From Imbricaverruca yamaguchii (Eukaryota; Arthropoda; Thecostraca; Neoverrucidae), in NCBI GenBank assembly GCA_034440575.1, contig JAOTOL010001342.1, forward strand, positions 454,501 through 518,500: a stretch of DNA of 64,000 nt, in the 5' to 3' direction. Positions within the stretch are counted from its first letter, which is position 1. Every line of letters starts with the position of its first letter. The translations under genes and the position numbers were made by a program. The notes under the pieces were generated by a model, which worked only from the letters and a program-made list of their open reading frames with translations, was not told the DNA's origin and did not search any database. This document shows positions 1-10,416 of the stretch, piece after piece.

Positions 1-154
1 AGGAACCCTGCCACATTCTCAGCAACTGGAGCTTGACAAGGTCATTTGTGAGGAAATCAGTAGAAACTTTAAGAGGAAGTGCCTTATTCTTGGTGACTTT
101 AATCTAAAAGGTTATGAAAATGCCGGTGTTGGCACCCCATTATGCAAAATGTTT
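1..154 (+). mobile_element. CR1-like LINE endonuclease fragment (inverted copy)
   Basis: This stretch is the reverse complement of 4054-4207, and by eye I find no mismatch over 154 bp. It encodes part of the apurinic-type endonuclease domain of the LINE lying at 1612-4584, including the LGDFNL motif. Homology stops abruptly at 154 and runs off the left edge, so the element may extend beyond the window. Confidence 0.85.
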
Positions 155-1250
155 GCAAAACGTCTAATCGAAAGGGGGCTTCCTGGCCTCCTGCAAGGTT
201 GAAAGGGGGCCGTTTCAATGCTTTCTCTAACAAAAGAATCTTCCCGCTGCCCTCTAGATTGCAGCGAGGCTGATGCTAAGTATATCTTACAGATATCTCC
301 CGTTAATCAACCCACTTTTATTTCCTCCAAGAATAACTGAATGTAGCTAGATTCATCACTACTGTTATTTATTACCACCAGCTTGATGCTCTAAGCAAAG
401 CTTAAGCGATCATTTGTCAGTCCTAGGACGATAATTTCGCGAAGGTGAAAATAAGAACTGCGTTGCATTGGTTTTCTGATCGGAATCTCGGGGAATTTTC
501 GGATTTTTCTAACATTTGGTGCTGGCGGCAAGGCACCTGTCAAACAAGCTAAAAGAACAAATTCTTCGCGAATAAATTCACGCGCCTGGGATTTCGACCG
601 CTATTTTGTCAAAGGGCTCTATCGAAATTAAATGATTAGTGATCAACTGAATTCTCCTGTGGAGGGGCCTAATTTATCACTATCTTTCCTGATTCGTCCG
701 ATTTCAACCCTAACTACCGCACCCAATTCAACGGTTTTATTTTGGTATCCCTTGATAAATAAACTCACATTGCTGAAATTGCACCTATACCACAACAACT
801 GGATCGGTATCCGAAAATGCTCTGTGCTCCAGAGCCAGTAAAATGGCTCTAGAGCACAGAACATATTACCAGACGCCTTCACAAATTGTGTACGCTGCCG
901 AAAAACATATCGAATCTCGAAAAATCGAGATGGGATACAAATGCCACGAGGCGTGGCAGGATGCCCCTAATTTGGCCAATAATGCCCCTGGGACATGAGA
1001 GGAAGCCCCATGCAATGGTAAAAGGGCCCCAGGATGTAAGAGAAGGGCCTTCAAGACGAGAGAGGAGGACATATTGAATATGGAGGAGGGTAGGACATAA
1101 GACGTTGAAAACCGATACAAATTTGTGAAGGCATCTGGTAATATGTTCTGTGCATTGAAACGGCCCCCTTTCAAACTTGCAGGAGGCCAGGAGGCCCCCT
1201 TTCGACCTTGCCCCCTGGAAGAATTTCGTGGCGACGCCACTGGACCCATC
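155..1250. repeat. Nested inverted repeats, possible non-autonomous transposon
   Basis: Positions 168-221 and 1152-1205 form 54 bp inverted arms with two mismatches. Positions 854-887 and 1120-1153 form 34 bp inverted arms with one mismatch. On the right the two arms abut; on the left they are about 630 bp apart, as if 222-853 had been inserted. The right end reads GTGGCGACGCCACTGG, and a closely similar end occurs at 34030-34046. The middle (886-1080) is GGGGCCCC-rich and loosely periodic. No convincing coding sequence is seen. Confidence 0.55.
821..860. repeat. Short hairpin
   Basis: Arms 821-837 and 844-860 are complementary with one mismatch around a 6 nt loop. The hairpin abuts the left arm of the 34 bp inverted repeat at 854-887. 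The function is unknown. Confidence 0.6.
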
Positions 1251-1289
1251 AGTTAATGTTAGACGTTAGACCCATCAGTTAATCTGTCA

Positions 1290-1611
1290 GTTAATTTATA
1301 GACAATTCTGCGAAGCTCTCAAAAGCAACATCAGATATAATTGCAAACGATGTGTTACATATACCTAAATATAAAATAAGGAGCTCCGCTGCAAGTGTAG
1401 AATCTCGCATACCGGGCATAGCTGTGTAAATACACATGGATTCTACAATTATAATGTATATATATATAGATAGATATTCCCCTTGAGGTTTACTAGAAAT
1501 TCACCTCAACGTGTGGTCAAGAAACCTGTGACGTCCGTGTCCTTCAGGTTTCATTCCGTTTCAATCCGACCCCAGGCTGATTCCGCTCCTCTATATCGCT
1601 CGCCGTACGCG
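1290..1611. other. Distal 3' flank of a type B unit, relic of a preceding unit
   Basis: The segment aligns with the distal downstream flank of the B genes: 13211-13500 in U1, 28216-28520 in U2 and 57400-57710 in U4. Shared landmarks are the GTAGAATC-CGCATA stretch, the TGTGTAAATACACA stretch and the CGTCCGTCTCCTTCAGGTTTCA stretch. No gene lies in it. It implies that another B gene in plus orientation existed to the left of this window. Confidence 0.75.
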
Positions 1612-1939
1612 AATCATAAAGACATAAAGACATAAAAGATTAGTGCAACTATGAGCCACAAGGGCCCTTCTTGGTTGAACTCTGTACACTGAACCAGTTG
1701 CCCACCAAATCTGTCAATCAGCCCTCCCTGTAATACTGAAAGGCAAGCCCTTTATTCTTATAATGTTTGTGTATGCTGTTTTTAAAGACGTTCAATGTGC
1801 TGCTACTGACAATGTTTTCTGGCAGCTGGTTCCAGTGTTCTACTACCATGTTGGTGAAGAAAGTCTGCCTTAACCTTGTTCTGCTGTGGATGGCTTTAAT
1901 TTTGAATTTATGACCTCAAATTGTATCATTTCTGTTCAA

Positions 1940-3160
1940 TTAAAACATTTCCCCAAGATATCCCCTCTCCAGACCATGGACACTTTTAAAGACCTGGGTG
2001 AGATCTCCTCTCAGCCTTCTATATCTAAGTGAAAACATATTAAAGTTCTTCAATCTTTCCTCATATGCCAGGTTGCTTATGCCATTAACCATTTTTGTAG
2101 ACCTCTTTTGTACTCTCTCTAAAAGCCAACAATCTTTTTCATAGGAGACCAAGCCTGGATGCAGTATTCCAAATGTGGCCTGACATATGCACAGTAAAGC
2201 TTCCTGATCACTTCCTCACTTCTGTATGATACATTCCTATTTATTGCCCCGAGCATTCTCAGTGCCCTCTTCCTGGCTTCCTTGGTCCGTTCTGATGCCC
2301 CCAGTTTTGTGTTTAGAATAACACCTAAATCCTTCTCCTGTTGAGTAACTGATAGCACCTGGCCACCCATCAAGTATGGAGCCTTCATATGCTGCTTACC
2401 TACATGCATGATCTTGCACGTATCAAAATTAAATTTCATTTGCCATTCTTCGGATCACTTCACATGTTCGTCTAAGTCTTTTTGCAGCGAGATATGCTCA
2501 TCTTGACCTGATATTGCCCTAAAGACCTTCAAATCATCCGCAAATTTCAAAACTTTACTGCTTAGACCACTTTCGATGTTATTTACAAATATAATGAACA
2601 GTAGTGGCCCCAGTACTGACCCCTGGGAGACTCCACTAAGAACATTTTGCCATGATGACTTTGTACCATTTAGCATCCCCCTTTACTGCCTTCTGAAAGC
2701 CACAACTCTATCCATTTAAGATGCTACCTGCAATACCATGGGACTGAAGCTGTATCATTAACCGTTTATGGGGTACCTTCTCAAAGGCCTTACTAAAGTC
2801 AAGATATGATACATCAACCTGATTTCCCTGATCAAATTGTTCTGTGGCGTAGTTCAAAAGGTCCAAGAGATTTGTGAGACACAATCGTTCTTTTCTAAAC
2901 CCATGTTGAATATCTTGAATCAATCTGCTACCTTCCAGATAACTAACTATTATATCCTTGATAATTGATTCGAGTACCTTGCAGATTAGGGATGTGAGAC
3001 TTACTGGCCTATTGTTTTCAACTTTCCATATTTCTCCTTTCTTGAAAATAGGAACTACATTTGCCCTTTTCCAATCGGTTGGAATTTCACTTTGTGAAAC
3101 TGATCTACAAAATATTATACTAAGTGGAAATACCAGTTCCTTTTCAGTATCCCGCGACAC
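1940..3160 (-). pseudogene. LINE reverse transcriptase domain, broken
   Basis: RT blocks appear in order but in different frames. WKRANVVPIFKKG and NNRPVSLTSL are in 3160-2708, with YLDFSKAFEKVPH as motif A. GVSQGSVLGPLL and KFADDLKVF (motif C, the catalytic DD) are in 2676-2455. The thumb region, with KDLGV and RPHLEYCIQAW, is in 2439-2119. A last frame, 2152-1940, continues through LERVQKRSTKMV. At least three frame changes separate these blocks. The copy cannot encode an active polymerase. Confidence 0.85.
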
Positions 3161-3657
3161 CCTAGCATAAATATCATCAGATCCTGCTGCCTTGTTTGGC
3201 TTTATTTTCCTGATATGATTGTAAACAACATCGCTATCAATGAAATCAACATCATTTGTCAGATCTCATGTCACTGAACTATGGTGTACGGTCGGCAGAT
3301 TGGTCGTATCTTGCAATGTAAACACTGATTAAAGCTGCTTGCTCAGCTCATCAACCATCTCACTATCCTCACCCAACGTAGTCCCGTTTACTTCCAGTGG
3401 ACCAATTGTGCTAGAAACTTTACTCAGCTTGTAGAGACTAAAGAACTTTTTACTGTCCCCATTACAGTTTCTAGCTAAATCCAGTTACTTTGCTCGCTTT
3501 GCTGCTCTGGTTTTTTGCTTCACAGTGTCTCTAGCTTACCTTAGCTCTCTAGCCTTTAGATTAATGACATTTGAGGCTTCTTTAGAGACTCTAAATGCAG
3601 TTTTCTGACCCTTAATTGCTTTTATCAAGTCTGGTGTAAGCCATGCTGGCTTTAAGC

Positions 3658-4584
3658 CTACCCTTGTAAGCCTGCCCTTCTTTTGCGTCTTTGCTTTTGG
3701 GGGACATGTCTAATCTGAACTTCCTTGAAGTAAGATTTGAACTTTTCCCACATTTCACAGGCATTTAAATTGGAGAATTCTTCTTCCCATCTGATGGCAC
3801 TTAAAGCCGCTCTCATGCAGTTAAAGTCTGCTCTGTTGAAATTTTGAACTTTTACCAAATTATCCTTGATAATTTCCCCTACATGTGCCTTGAATCTAAC
3901 TATATTATGGTCACTTTTTCCCAGAGTTTCGCCTACAGTCAAGTCTTGAACCAAGTCACTTAAATCCGAGAATACAAGGTCCAAGAATGAACCATGCCTG
4001 GTAGGTTCCGATACAAACTGGTGTAAGAACAGGTCCTCTTCAAGGTATTTCCTAAACATTTTGCATAATGGGGTGCCAACACCGGCATTTTCATAACCTT
4101 TTAGATTAAAGTCACCAAGAATAAGGCACTTCCTCTTAAAGTTTCTACTGATTTCCTCACAAATGACCTTGTCAAGCTCCAGTTGCTGAGAATGTGGCAG
4201 GGTTCCTGATCGGTAGAAAGCTCCTATCCTTAGAGTATTGCTGTTGCCTTTTCCCACAGTGACATCAAGCCAAATGGACTCCACAGACACATTTTTATCC
4301 CCACCTGCTACTTTTTGAGAACTGAATAAGCTATTCATATAGAACATTACACCACCCCCTTTCATTGCTGGACCCCTATTGTATGAAAACATATTGTATC
4401 CCTGGATCTCATAGTCCTGTAAGTTATCTCCAAAATACCCTTCACTGACCCATGCCTCCGTAATGCAAACAAAATCTGGTTCCTCCTCAGCAACATAACA
4501 CTTGAACTCATCAAATTCGGAACGGATACTCTGAGCATTAAACATCATACACTTAACAAATGCTCCATAATTTACACGAAATTT
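3658..4584 (-). pseudogene. LINE endonuclease domain (EEP family)
   Basis: The open frame reads through an exonuclease-endonuclease-phosphatase fold. The N-terminal MMFNAQSIRSE is the family's N-A-Q-S motif. CITEAWV supplies the catalytic glutamate region, LGDFNL the D-x-N motif, and the C-terminal SDHNIV the S-D-H motif. All three catalytic signatures are present, so this domain is better preserved than the RT part. In life it would nick target DNA for target-primed reverse transcription. The frame extends a little past 4584 into flanking DNA, so the upstream ATG at 4626 is probably not the native start. Confidence 0.85.
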
Positions 4585-5346
4585 ATGGACGCGAAGTGCG
4601 CCGAAATGGAGACCCTCCGACACCACGGCTGGAGAGGGAGGAGGTATGGCCTACTTAGCACCACCCCATGTTTGCACTACTGATCACATATAGCTACTCG
4701 GCGACAGTGCCATAATACGATTATTCTAGAGAAATTGGGTATCATGAAAACTTCGGGGTGCCTACATGGTGTGCTTTTTTCAATGGTTCCCTTCCCATCA
4801 CCCAACACATGCCGTCGATTTAAAGCTGTCCTTGCTAGTCATACAGCTTACATAGGGTAGCAGATTATCGAATGGTCGCGAATTTATTTCGATGTCTGAT
4901 ATTGAAGAAGGGCTTTATCCGCATATCCACCAAGTTTAAAGTAACGTTTTTGGCTCCACTGTCAACTTACCGAGCAAAGGTCGTCCGGTAACATTGATGC
5001 TTGTTCACACATCGGTGACACCAAACTGATTTCATTCATCCATGACCGCCATGCCAGCTGGAGATCGCATTGTCGTCGTCATTTTCTGATTTATTCGGCC
5101 AAGCTAAATACCAGAAGTACGGAATAGCTCTCACACGTCAGCTTCCTGCGTGTAAGATGAGTGATGAGTGGAACGACGATTGTCATATACACCGTGCTGC
5201 AGCACTAGGAACTAATAGCAGTTCAACAAGTCCTGCATTCACTTTGATAGAACGAGTTGCATTCAAGATCGGCATCAGTGTCACCAACCTTGACTTGTTC
5301 TTATGCACATATCTGATCCAACCTTGCAATGTCACAGAGCAAAGGT
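4585..5346 (-). other. Downstream flank of type A gene (U1) with poly(A) signal candidate
   Basis: This block is shared with 16700-17406 (U2) and 61930-62670 (U5), starting at a common ACGCGAAG motif and running into the stop codon. On the minus strand AATAAA lies at 5095-5090, about 250 bp past the stop, and the same hexamer is kept in U2 (17113-17108) and U5 (62421-62416). That makes it a plausible polyadenylation signal. No gene is seen. The 98-codon frame at 5070-5366 is not conserved. Confidence 0.6.
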
Positions 5347-7002
5347 CTACTCGTCGCAGACGGTGAGGTAGTCGCCCTGGCAGAGGGCCCAGTTGATGAC
5401 GTGGTGGATGTAGTTCTCCTCGACACTGCCGCGCAGCAGGTGGGCGCCGGGACCGCGGGCGAAGATGCCGACGTCATCTCCTCCATGGGTCTCCTTGGGC
5501 AGGTAGATGCCGGCAATCTGCTTGTAGTGTGGATCACGCCACTGGGCGGTCGGGCCAGTCTCCATGAGACCAGTGCGTTTGGCGATATACTCCTCCTCGG
5601 TGCGGGCACCTCCGGGCCCGTTCTGGTAAGAAAGGATCGAGTAAGGCAGGCTGGGAGGCGGGCCGCCCTTCTGCATACCGCCGGCAAGGAACGAGGCAGG
5701 GCCGAACATGTCCAGCTCACGCTGCGGGTATCCGTTGATGATGAAGGTGTGCGCGTGATCGGAGGAAACCACGATCAGAGTGTCCTCGATGTCGGTGTTG
5801 TCCACCGCGTACTGGACGACCTCCTCCAGCTCAACGGTCTCGTCGATGGCTGTGTAGGCGTTGCCGTAGTGGTGGCCGTGGTCAATCTTGGCGCCCTCCA
5901 CGAACAAGACGAAGCCGTTCGGTGAGCGCTTCAGGATTTCCAGAGCCTTCTTCACCATCTCGGTGAGGCTGACATCATCGGGAGTCTGGAAGGCGCGGTA
6001 CTGCATGTGACTGCGGCTGAACAGACCCAGGACGTAGTCAGCAGAGGTAGCGTCGAAGTTGTTGAGCTCATCCTTGGTGGTGAGGTAGGCATATGTGCGC
6101 CCCAGGGAGGCCTGCTTGTCCTTCCACTCCTGGATCAGGTCACGGCCATCCAGACGGGAACCACCCTCGACCTCCTTGGGGGTGAACTTACCCCAGCCGC
6201 CACCGAAGGCGACGTTGATGTCGATGCCTTCACGCTCAACGAACTGGGTGGACAAATCCTTCATGACGTTCTTGCAGGAGTCTTGTACGGGACCGGTCAT
6301 CCAGGCCATGGCTTCGAAGTCGGCGTCCGACTCCCAGGTGCGGTATGCGGTGTGGCCGAAGGTGGCAGCGGGCGAGGCGTGCGTGATTCGGGCGGTGGAT
6401 ACCAGACCAGCCCACTTACCGGCCTCCACACCATAGCGAAGAATCGATTTGGGGGAAGTGTTCTCGTTCACGACGTCGCAGTTCCAGATCAGAACAGAGC
6501 AGTCAACACCGACCGTCAGGAAGTTGCCCTTGGCGCCGGTCAGGTAGGCGGTGGCGGTGGATGCGGAGTCGGCGGTCCAGCGGTCACAGTTGTATGTCTT
6601 GGATAGACCTGTATAGGGGAACTTCTCCCAGGACAGCATGGTGTGCTCGGGCACATCGGCACCGTGCAGCAGACCCTTCTGCTTCCTCGCAGCGGCCAGC
6701 GTGTGGATGGACATGCCGTCTCCGATGAAGAGGATTGCGTTCTTGGCCTGCTTGTGGTACACCTGGTCGGTCAGCTTCTCGGCGATGATTTCTTGAGCCA
6801 TGCTCTTCCAGAAAGCAGAGTCCAGAGCTTGTCCGGAGCGGGAGAGAGAACCTCCCTTTCCAAGTCCCATTTTGGCCTGCACCTCCTGGTAGGAAGATCC
6901 CCACGCCTCGTGCATCTGCAGCTCGTCCTCATCCTCGACCCTGGAGTCGAGCGGCACGGAGGCCACGAGGACGAGCAGGCAGGCGGCCACAAGGAGCTTC
7001 AT
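5347..7002 (-). CDS. Secreted alkaline phosphatase, type A (unit 1)
   Basis: A 551 aa single-exon alkaline phosphatase. Residues 1-16 are a signal peptide (MKLLVAACLLVLVASV), followed by an acidic segment. Family ligands inferred by alignment with human placental enzyme motifs are Asp95 in IGDGM, nucleophile Ser146 in TADSAST, His208 and Ser210 in THASP, phosphate-binding Arg221, Glu369 in FVEG, Asp374 and His378 in KIDHGHH, Asp415, His416 and His418 in SSDHAH, and His506 in ETHGG. There is one N-glycosylation sequon at Asn181. The protein ends right after the core fold (…LTVCDE) with no hydrophobic tail, so it is probably secreted rather than GPI-anchored. It hydrolyses phosphomonoesters outside the cell. 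The start at 7002 fits a TATA box 63-69 bp upstream. Metazoan family members usually have introns; this one has none. It is divergent from the type B gene at 10490. Confidence 0.95.
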   Translation of the reverse strand: MKLLVAACLLVLVASVPLDSRVEDEDELQMHEAWGSSYQEVQAKMGLGKGGSLSRSGQALDSAFWKSMAQEIIAEKLTDQVYHKQAKNAILFIGDGMSIHTLAAARKQKGLLHGADVPEHTMLSWEKFPYTGLSKTYNCDRWTADSASTATAYLTGAKGNFLTVGVDCSVLIWNCDVVNENTSPKSILRYGVEAGKWAGLVSTARITHASPAATFGHTAYRTWESDADFEAMAWMTGPVQDSCKNVMKDLSTQFVEREGIDINVAFGGGWGKFTPKEVEGGSRLDGRDLIQEWKDKQASLGRTYAYLTTKDELNNFDATSADYVLGLFSRSHMQYRAFQTPDDVSLTEMVKKALEILKRSPNGFVLFVEGAKIDHGHHYGNAYTAIDETVELEEVVQYAVDNTDIEDTLIVVSSDHAHTFIINGYPQRELDMFGPASFLAGGMQKGGPPPSLPYSILSYQNGPGGARTEEEYIAKRTGLMETGPTAQWRDPHYKQIAGIYLPKETHGGDDVGIFARGPGAHLLRGSVEENYIHHVINWALCQGDYLTVCDE

Positions 7003-7064
7003 GGTGGGATGCTGTCGTCCAACGAGCTGTCAGACGATGATGCTCAGCTCTGCCTGTGGTCCCG

Positions 7065-7071
7065 TTTTATA
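7065..7071 (-). promoter_or_regulatory. TATA box of type A gene (U1)
   Basis: TATAAAA on the minus strand, 63-69 bp upstream of the ATG. The sequence around it is conserved in U2, U3 and U4. An E-box CAGCTG lies at about 7098-7103, and AGGTCA half-sites lie at 7132-7137 and 7154-7159, flanking CACATGTG. Confidence 0.8.
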
Positions 7072-7705
7072 CCGTCCATTGATCAGCTCCACAGTGCAGC
7101 TGCATGTAATTAACAACAATGGCCGCCTCACAGGTCACATGTGGCTCCCGTGCAGGTCAAATTGGGTGCACGTGCGACCACCAGATACCGAAGATTACTG
7201 GACAATTATCCATGGGAACCATAGTTACCTGATTTCGAAAACGGGGCTTCGCGTGGGCAAGACACGAGGCCGGGGATGACAGCCATGCTTCGGGCATCTG
7301 AAAGTCAGCTTTATCAAATGAATGGAAGTAAAATGTTGTTGCTGGGATTACAACTAACAGAATGCTTTGGATCGCGTTGCGTCGTCAATTTCTCACGACA
7401 GTGGGTCGCGGACAAAGTGTAGGTGCGCGTCGGACTTCAGCTAGAGCCTAACACGGACTTCAATTAGTAGGTTTGGTCAAATCCGTGTCCATATCAACCA
7501 ATCCAATCGGCACCAATCCGTTCGGTAAAGGTCTAGGTAGCATCCGTGGGCCAGACACTTGATAATGTCCTTCAAATTTTACTTAATCTTTAGCAGAGGC
7601 AGAGTGCTATGCGCTAGAGATTTGTTACGCTGAGGAAAGGGTTACGTTAATCCGGTTTACGAGATATCCGGTTATAACATAGCTCAGTAGCTCAGTAGGT
7701 TTCAA
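7072..7705. other. Upstream region of type A gene (U1)
   Basis: Non-coding sequence nearly identical to 19132-19765 in U2 and partly alignable to 50238-50690 in U4. It holds the AGGTCA / CATGTG cluster near the promoter. At 7370-7450 it has a weak relic resembling the SINE-like segment at 51955-52052. I see no gene. Confidence 0.6.
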
Positions 7706-7911
7706 CCGCCCCGGTAGCTCAGTTGGTTAGAGCGCAGGCCTGCACTATGTATTCTCCCCTGTCCTGGCAACACAGGGTCCGAGTCGCTTCGCGCGCTCGC
7801 ATCTAGCCCCCGGCCGGAAGTGTCAGTTGGCAGCTGGTCCGATAAGGCCGGGGACCAGCTACCTGGCGGCCGTGTCGGTGTATTGACGGCACGTTAAACT
7901 CTCGATCAAAA
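7706..7911 (+). mobile_element. tRNA-derived SINE
   Basis: The head reads GCCCCGGTAGCTCAGTTGG, which contains a near-canonical pol III A box. A B-box-like GGGTCCGAGTCGC follows at about 7785-7797. The spacing is too long, and the 3' part too unpaired, for a functional tRNA. The body ends with CACGTTAAACTCTCGATCAAAA, a tail type common in invertebrate SINEs. The same copy sits at the same place in U2 (19766), so it predates the U1/U2 duplication. End coordinates are approximate. Confidence 0.6.
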
Positions 7912-8825
7912 TTCTGCCATTGAACTGGAATTCGTGGATCGGATGGTGGGGCCAGGGTTCACGCAGCAAGCTCTGCTTAGCCGTGGAACCCTGGTTCCTA
8001 AAGCCACCCCAGCAACAACTCGGACTAAATTTATTTATTTGTAAAAAAAACATGTAAGAAAGAGAGGAATGATGAGACGCCGGCAAACAAAGAACGTGGC
8101 GTAAAAGACCGAAACATACATGGCATACATGTTCATGTACATACAAATATACATACATACATACCCACATACATACATACATATATGCATAACAATCAGA
8201 ATGGCATTTCGAGGGTGGGCCGTTTCGCAGCCTAGAGGCTCCACTAACAACCTGCGACCTGAAGCGAAGCGGAGCCCCAACGCCCAGGAAGGTCGGTCAG
8301 TCCCGAACATGTACGTGTAGGTGCATGTGTAAGTTTAAGCATGGAAGACCCTGTGAAGGGTGAAAACCAAGCTGCTTGGAAAACCCATAAGTAAAGACAT
8401 GGCGAAATATGTAAGGCAAACCGTCAGCTTTGGCCAAATTTGGTCGATCGCTGCTTACCTAGTGTGAAGTAACCTATATGCACGTGTTTTACGACGTTGG
8501 AGAGGAGGACGTGTGCAACGAAAACATATATCTAAGGAGGAGTGCAACGCGTGTCAAAGAGCTTTTACCTTCGCATCAAATCAGCTTGAACGAGGTGAAG
8601 AGTGAGAGAGAACTTGGATCAGTTCCGAAAGTTTTGTGTCATATAAAAAGCGGAAATGTAGATCGAGGAGTGTCTGGTCCTCAACTCCGAGGAAAGCCCG
8701 AGGCGAGATTTGTGTATGGATGTTGGTGAAATGCTGAAGAATAGCGCGATGAGGAGGAGCATATGTTGGACAGGGAAGGGAAGTATTGGAGACAGTAATG
8801 TGGATTCGACATGTGCTACGAAGTT

Positions 8826-8826
<1 letters not shown>
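7912..8826. other. Non-coding spacer with CATA microsatellite
   Basis: The spacer is shared with U2 (19974-20800) and contains a (CATA)n tract at about 8145-8185, which differs in length in U2 (20219-20258). Short open frames across it are not conserved. From 8723 the sequence is absent in U2 until 9154. I do not recognise any gene. Confidence 0.5.

Positions 8827-8886
<60 letters not shown>
8827..8886. repeat. (TA)n microsatellite
   Basis: An almost perfect run of TA dinucleotides about 60 bp long, followed by imperfect TATA/CATA-rich sequence to about 8960. The isoleucine/tyrosine frames across it are artefacts. Confidence 0.95.
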
Positions 8887-8888
<2 letters not shown>

Positions 8889-9154
8889 CTATATATAAAT
8901 ATATATACGCATGTATACATATATGTATATATATATGTATATATATACATATATACATATAAATAATCTATACGCGTCGAACAAAAAAAAACGTACGGTG
9001 AGGTTTCAGAACGTTTGCCGGTGGGACTACTAAACACCGAGACGGCGCCTGCCGATCCCGGCTGGGACTGCTGGGTCCACTCGTGACTACTCTGCACTTT
9101 GTTTGTAATACGAACATACTGGCTTTCATCCTACCGTTTCACAAACTTACCATA

Positions 9155-10409
9155 TTTAGGGGAAAGTGGGTGAACGGTGATTCCGAATTTTCACATCACC
9201 GTTTATTTCATATTTGACATCGGATTCTTGCATTGTGAACTCCACAGCATGGAAATCAAAACGGTGGCTATTCCGCGCATTTATGACCCTAATAATCGAC
9301 GTCTATGTGACGAAATACGGATGAGCATGTTTGTTCTTCTTTGGTGATTTTGTCATATAACATATTTTATAACAGCTTATACCTAAAAAAACTTCCAAAT
9401 TCCATACATGCGCTTAACATTCCGTTCGCATGCACCGCAATAATGACTGGAATACGATTTCTAGTAATCTGTATCTCGGAGGACCACAAATTCCGGTGTT
9501 TTGGAACCTCGTGCTCTGAAGTTCAGCAGGCACCATTAAGATAAATACGGGCCTCATGAAAGAATATGTGAAGTTGTGAAGCCTCTATATTTATTTCTTC
9601 ACACGTCTCTGAAGGATTCTGAAGTCCAATTTCTGGGAACTTGCAGCCCGCAAGACCAGTGTTGCCCGTTATTTTGGAGGTGACACATGAGCGCGACCCA
9701 AAGCTGGGTCGTGTGAAAACCAAGATACTTTTCTATATATATATTATCAATGCCGATATGCACACCAAGGAAGACCAAATGCACATTATACCGTGCATGT
9801 GCTTAGCTCTTTTTCATCGGTCTAAGACCAATCGCCATATAAATTTCTTAGAGGTGAATTGCCGTACGTCTCGTGAGCAATCTGACCTATACCGGGAAGA
9901 AACTCATTCATCTCTGGAATGGCGGTAAGATGGTAAGCTTACGCTTGCGCATGCAGCATTCCCGCGTCAATGTCAGGCTGTGATGATGGTAGACCGCAGT
10001 TAACATGAAGAAGGCATTTATTGGAACATTAGACGTTCTGCAAGTGCAGTTTGAACTGCCGCACGTTGAAGTGGTGGAAGTTACTTGAGTATATTTTTTT
10101 CATGCCCATTCACACCCTTGATTTTAGATTGCTACATTGGAATTTCCTTCTTCGGCCGCTGGCCCGGCTATTCCTTCGCCAATGAAAACTGAAGTACACC
10201 AGCGAACCTCGGACACCTGAAGCTAATCAGACACGTGATTATCGTACCACAGCGCTTGTACTTATCGAACACCTGAAACCATGGGCAGGAGGCGCTCGGC
10301 CATCTGTGCTCGAATGTAGCACAGATTGGCGGTAGTCGTTGACCAGACGATTAACCAATCATCTGCCATTAAACCGCACTGACATGTGCAGGTCATTACG
10401 CTGACTGAG
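9155..10409. other. Upstream region of type B gene (U1) with conserved palindrome
   Basis: Non-coding sequence conserved with 24314-25411 (U2), 38779-39600 reversed (U3) and 53400-54591 (U4). The pre-insertion site of the U2 LINE is visible at 9299-9303 (ACGTC). The most proximal 150 bp are the most conserved and carry the palindrome at 10302-10326. I see no gene. Confidence 0.65.
10302..10326 (+). promoter_or_regulatory. Conserved palindrome upstream of type B gene (U1)
   Basis: ATCTGTGCT, a 7 bp spacer, then AGCACAGAT: a perfect 9 bp inverted repeat about 85 bp upstream of the TATA box. It is perfect in U3 and U4 as well and has one mismatch in U2, while its spacer varies. That pattern suggests a dimeric protein-binding site, but the factor is unknown. 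Confidence 0.55.
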
Positions 10410-10416
10410 TATATAA
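10410..10416 (+). promoter_or_regulatory. TATA box of type B gene (U1)
   Basis: TATATAA starting exactly 80 bp upstream of the ATG at 10490, a distance kept in U2, U3 and U4. CATGTG followed by AGGTCA lies just upstream (10384-10395). An ATG at 10421 is only a few bases past the TATA box, so it should lie upstream of the transcription start and cannot be the translation start. Confidence 0.85.

Larger units (their letters stand above)
1612..4584 (-). mobile_element. CR1-like non-LTR retrotransposon, degenerate
   Basis: Read on the minus strand, the element has an endonuclease domain (4584-3658), a linker (3657-3161) and reverse transcriptase (3160-1940), followed by a ~300 bp 3' UTR. It ends in about three copies of the 8-mer TTTATGTC at 1612-1641. 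A short terminal microsatellite of this kind is typical of the CR1 group. Several frameshifts and stops break the RT half, so the copy is dead. No ORF1 is seen, so the copy is probably 5' truncated. It sits exactly between B-type 3' flank (to 1611) and A-type 3' flank (from about 4585). Confidence 0.85.

Noticed and set aside
7706..7790. Possible tRNA genes at 7706, 19766, 30181 (minus) and 51797
   Set aside because: A and B boxes are present but the acceptor stems do not close, and the sequences continue into SINE bodies, with target duplications in one case.
8478..8729. 83-codon frame in the U1 spacer
   Set aside because: In U2 the same region is broken by substitutions and the deletion at 8723, so it is not maintained as coding.
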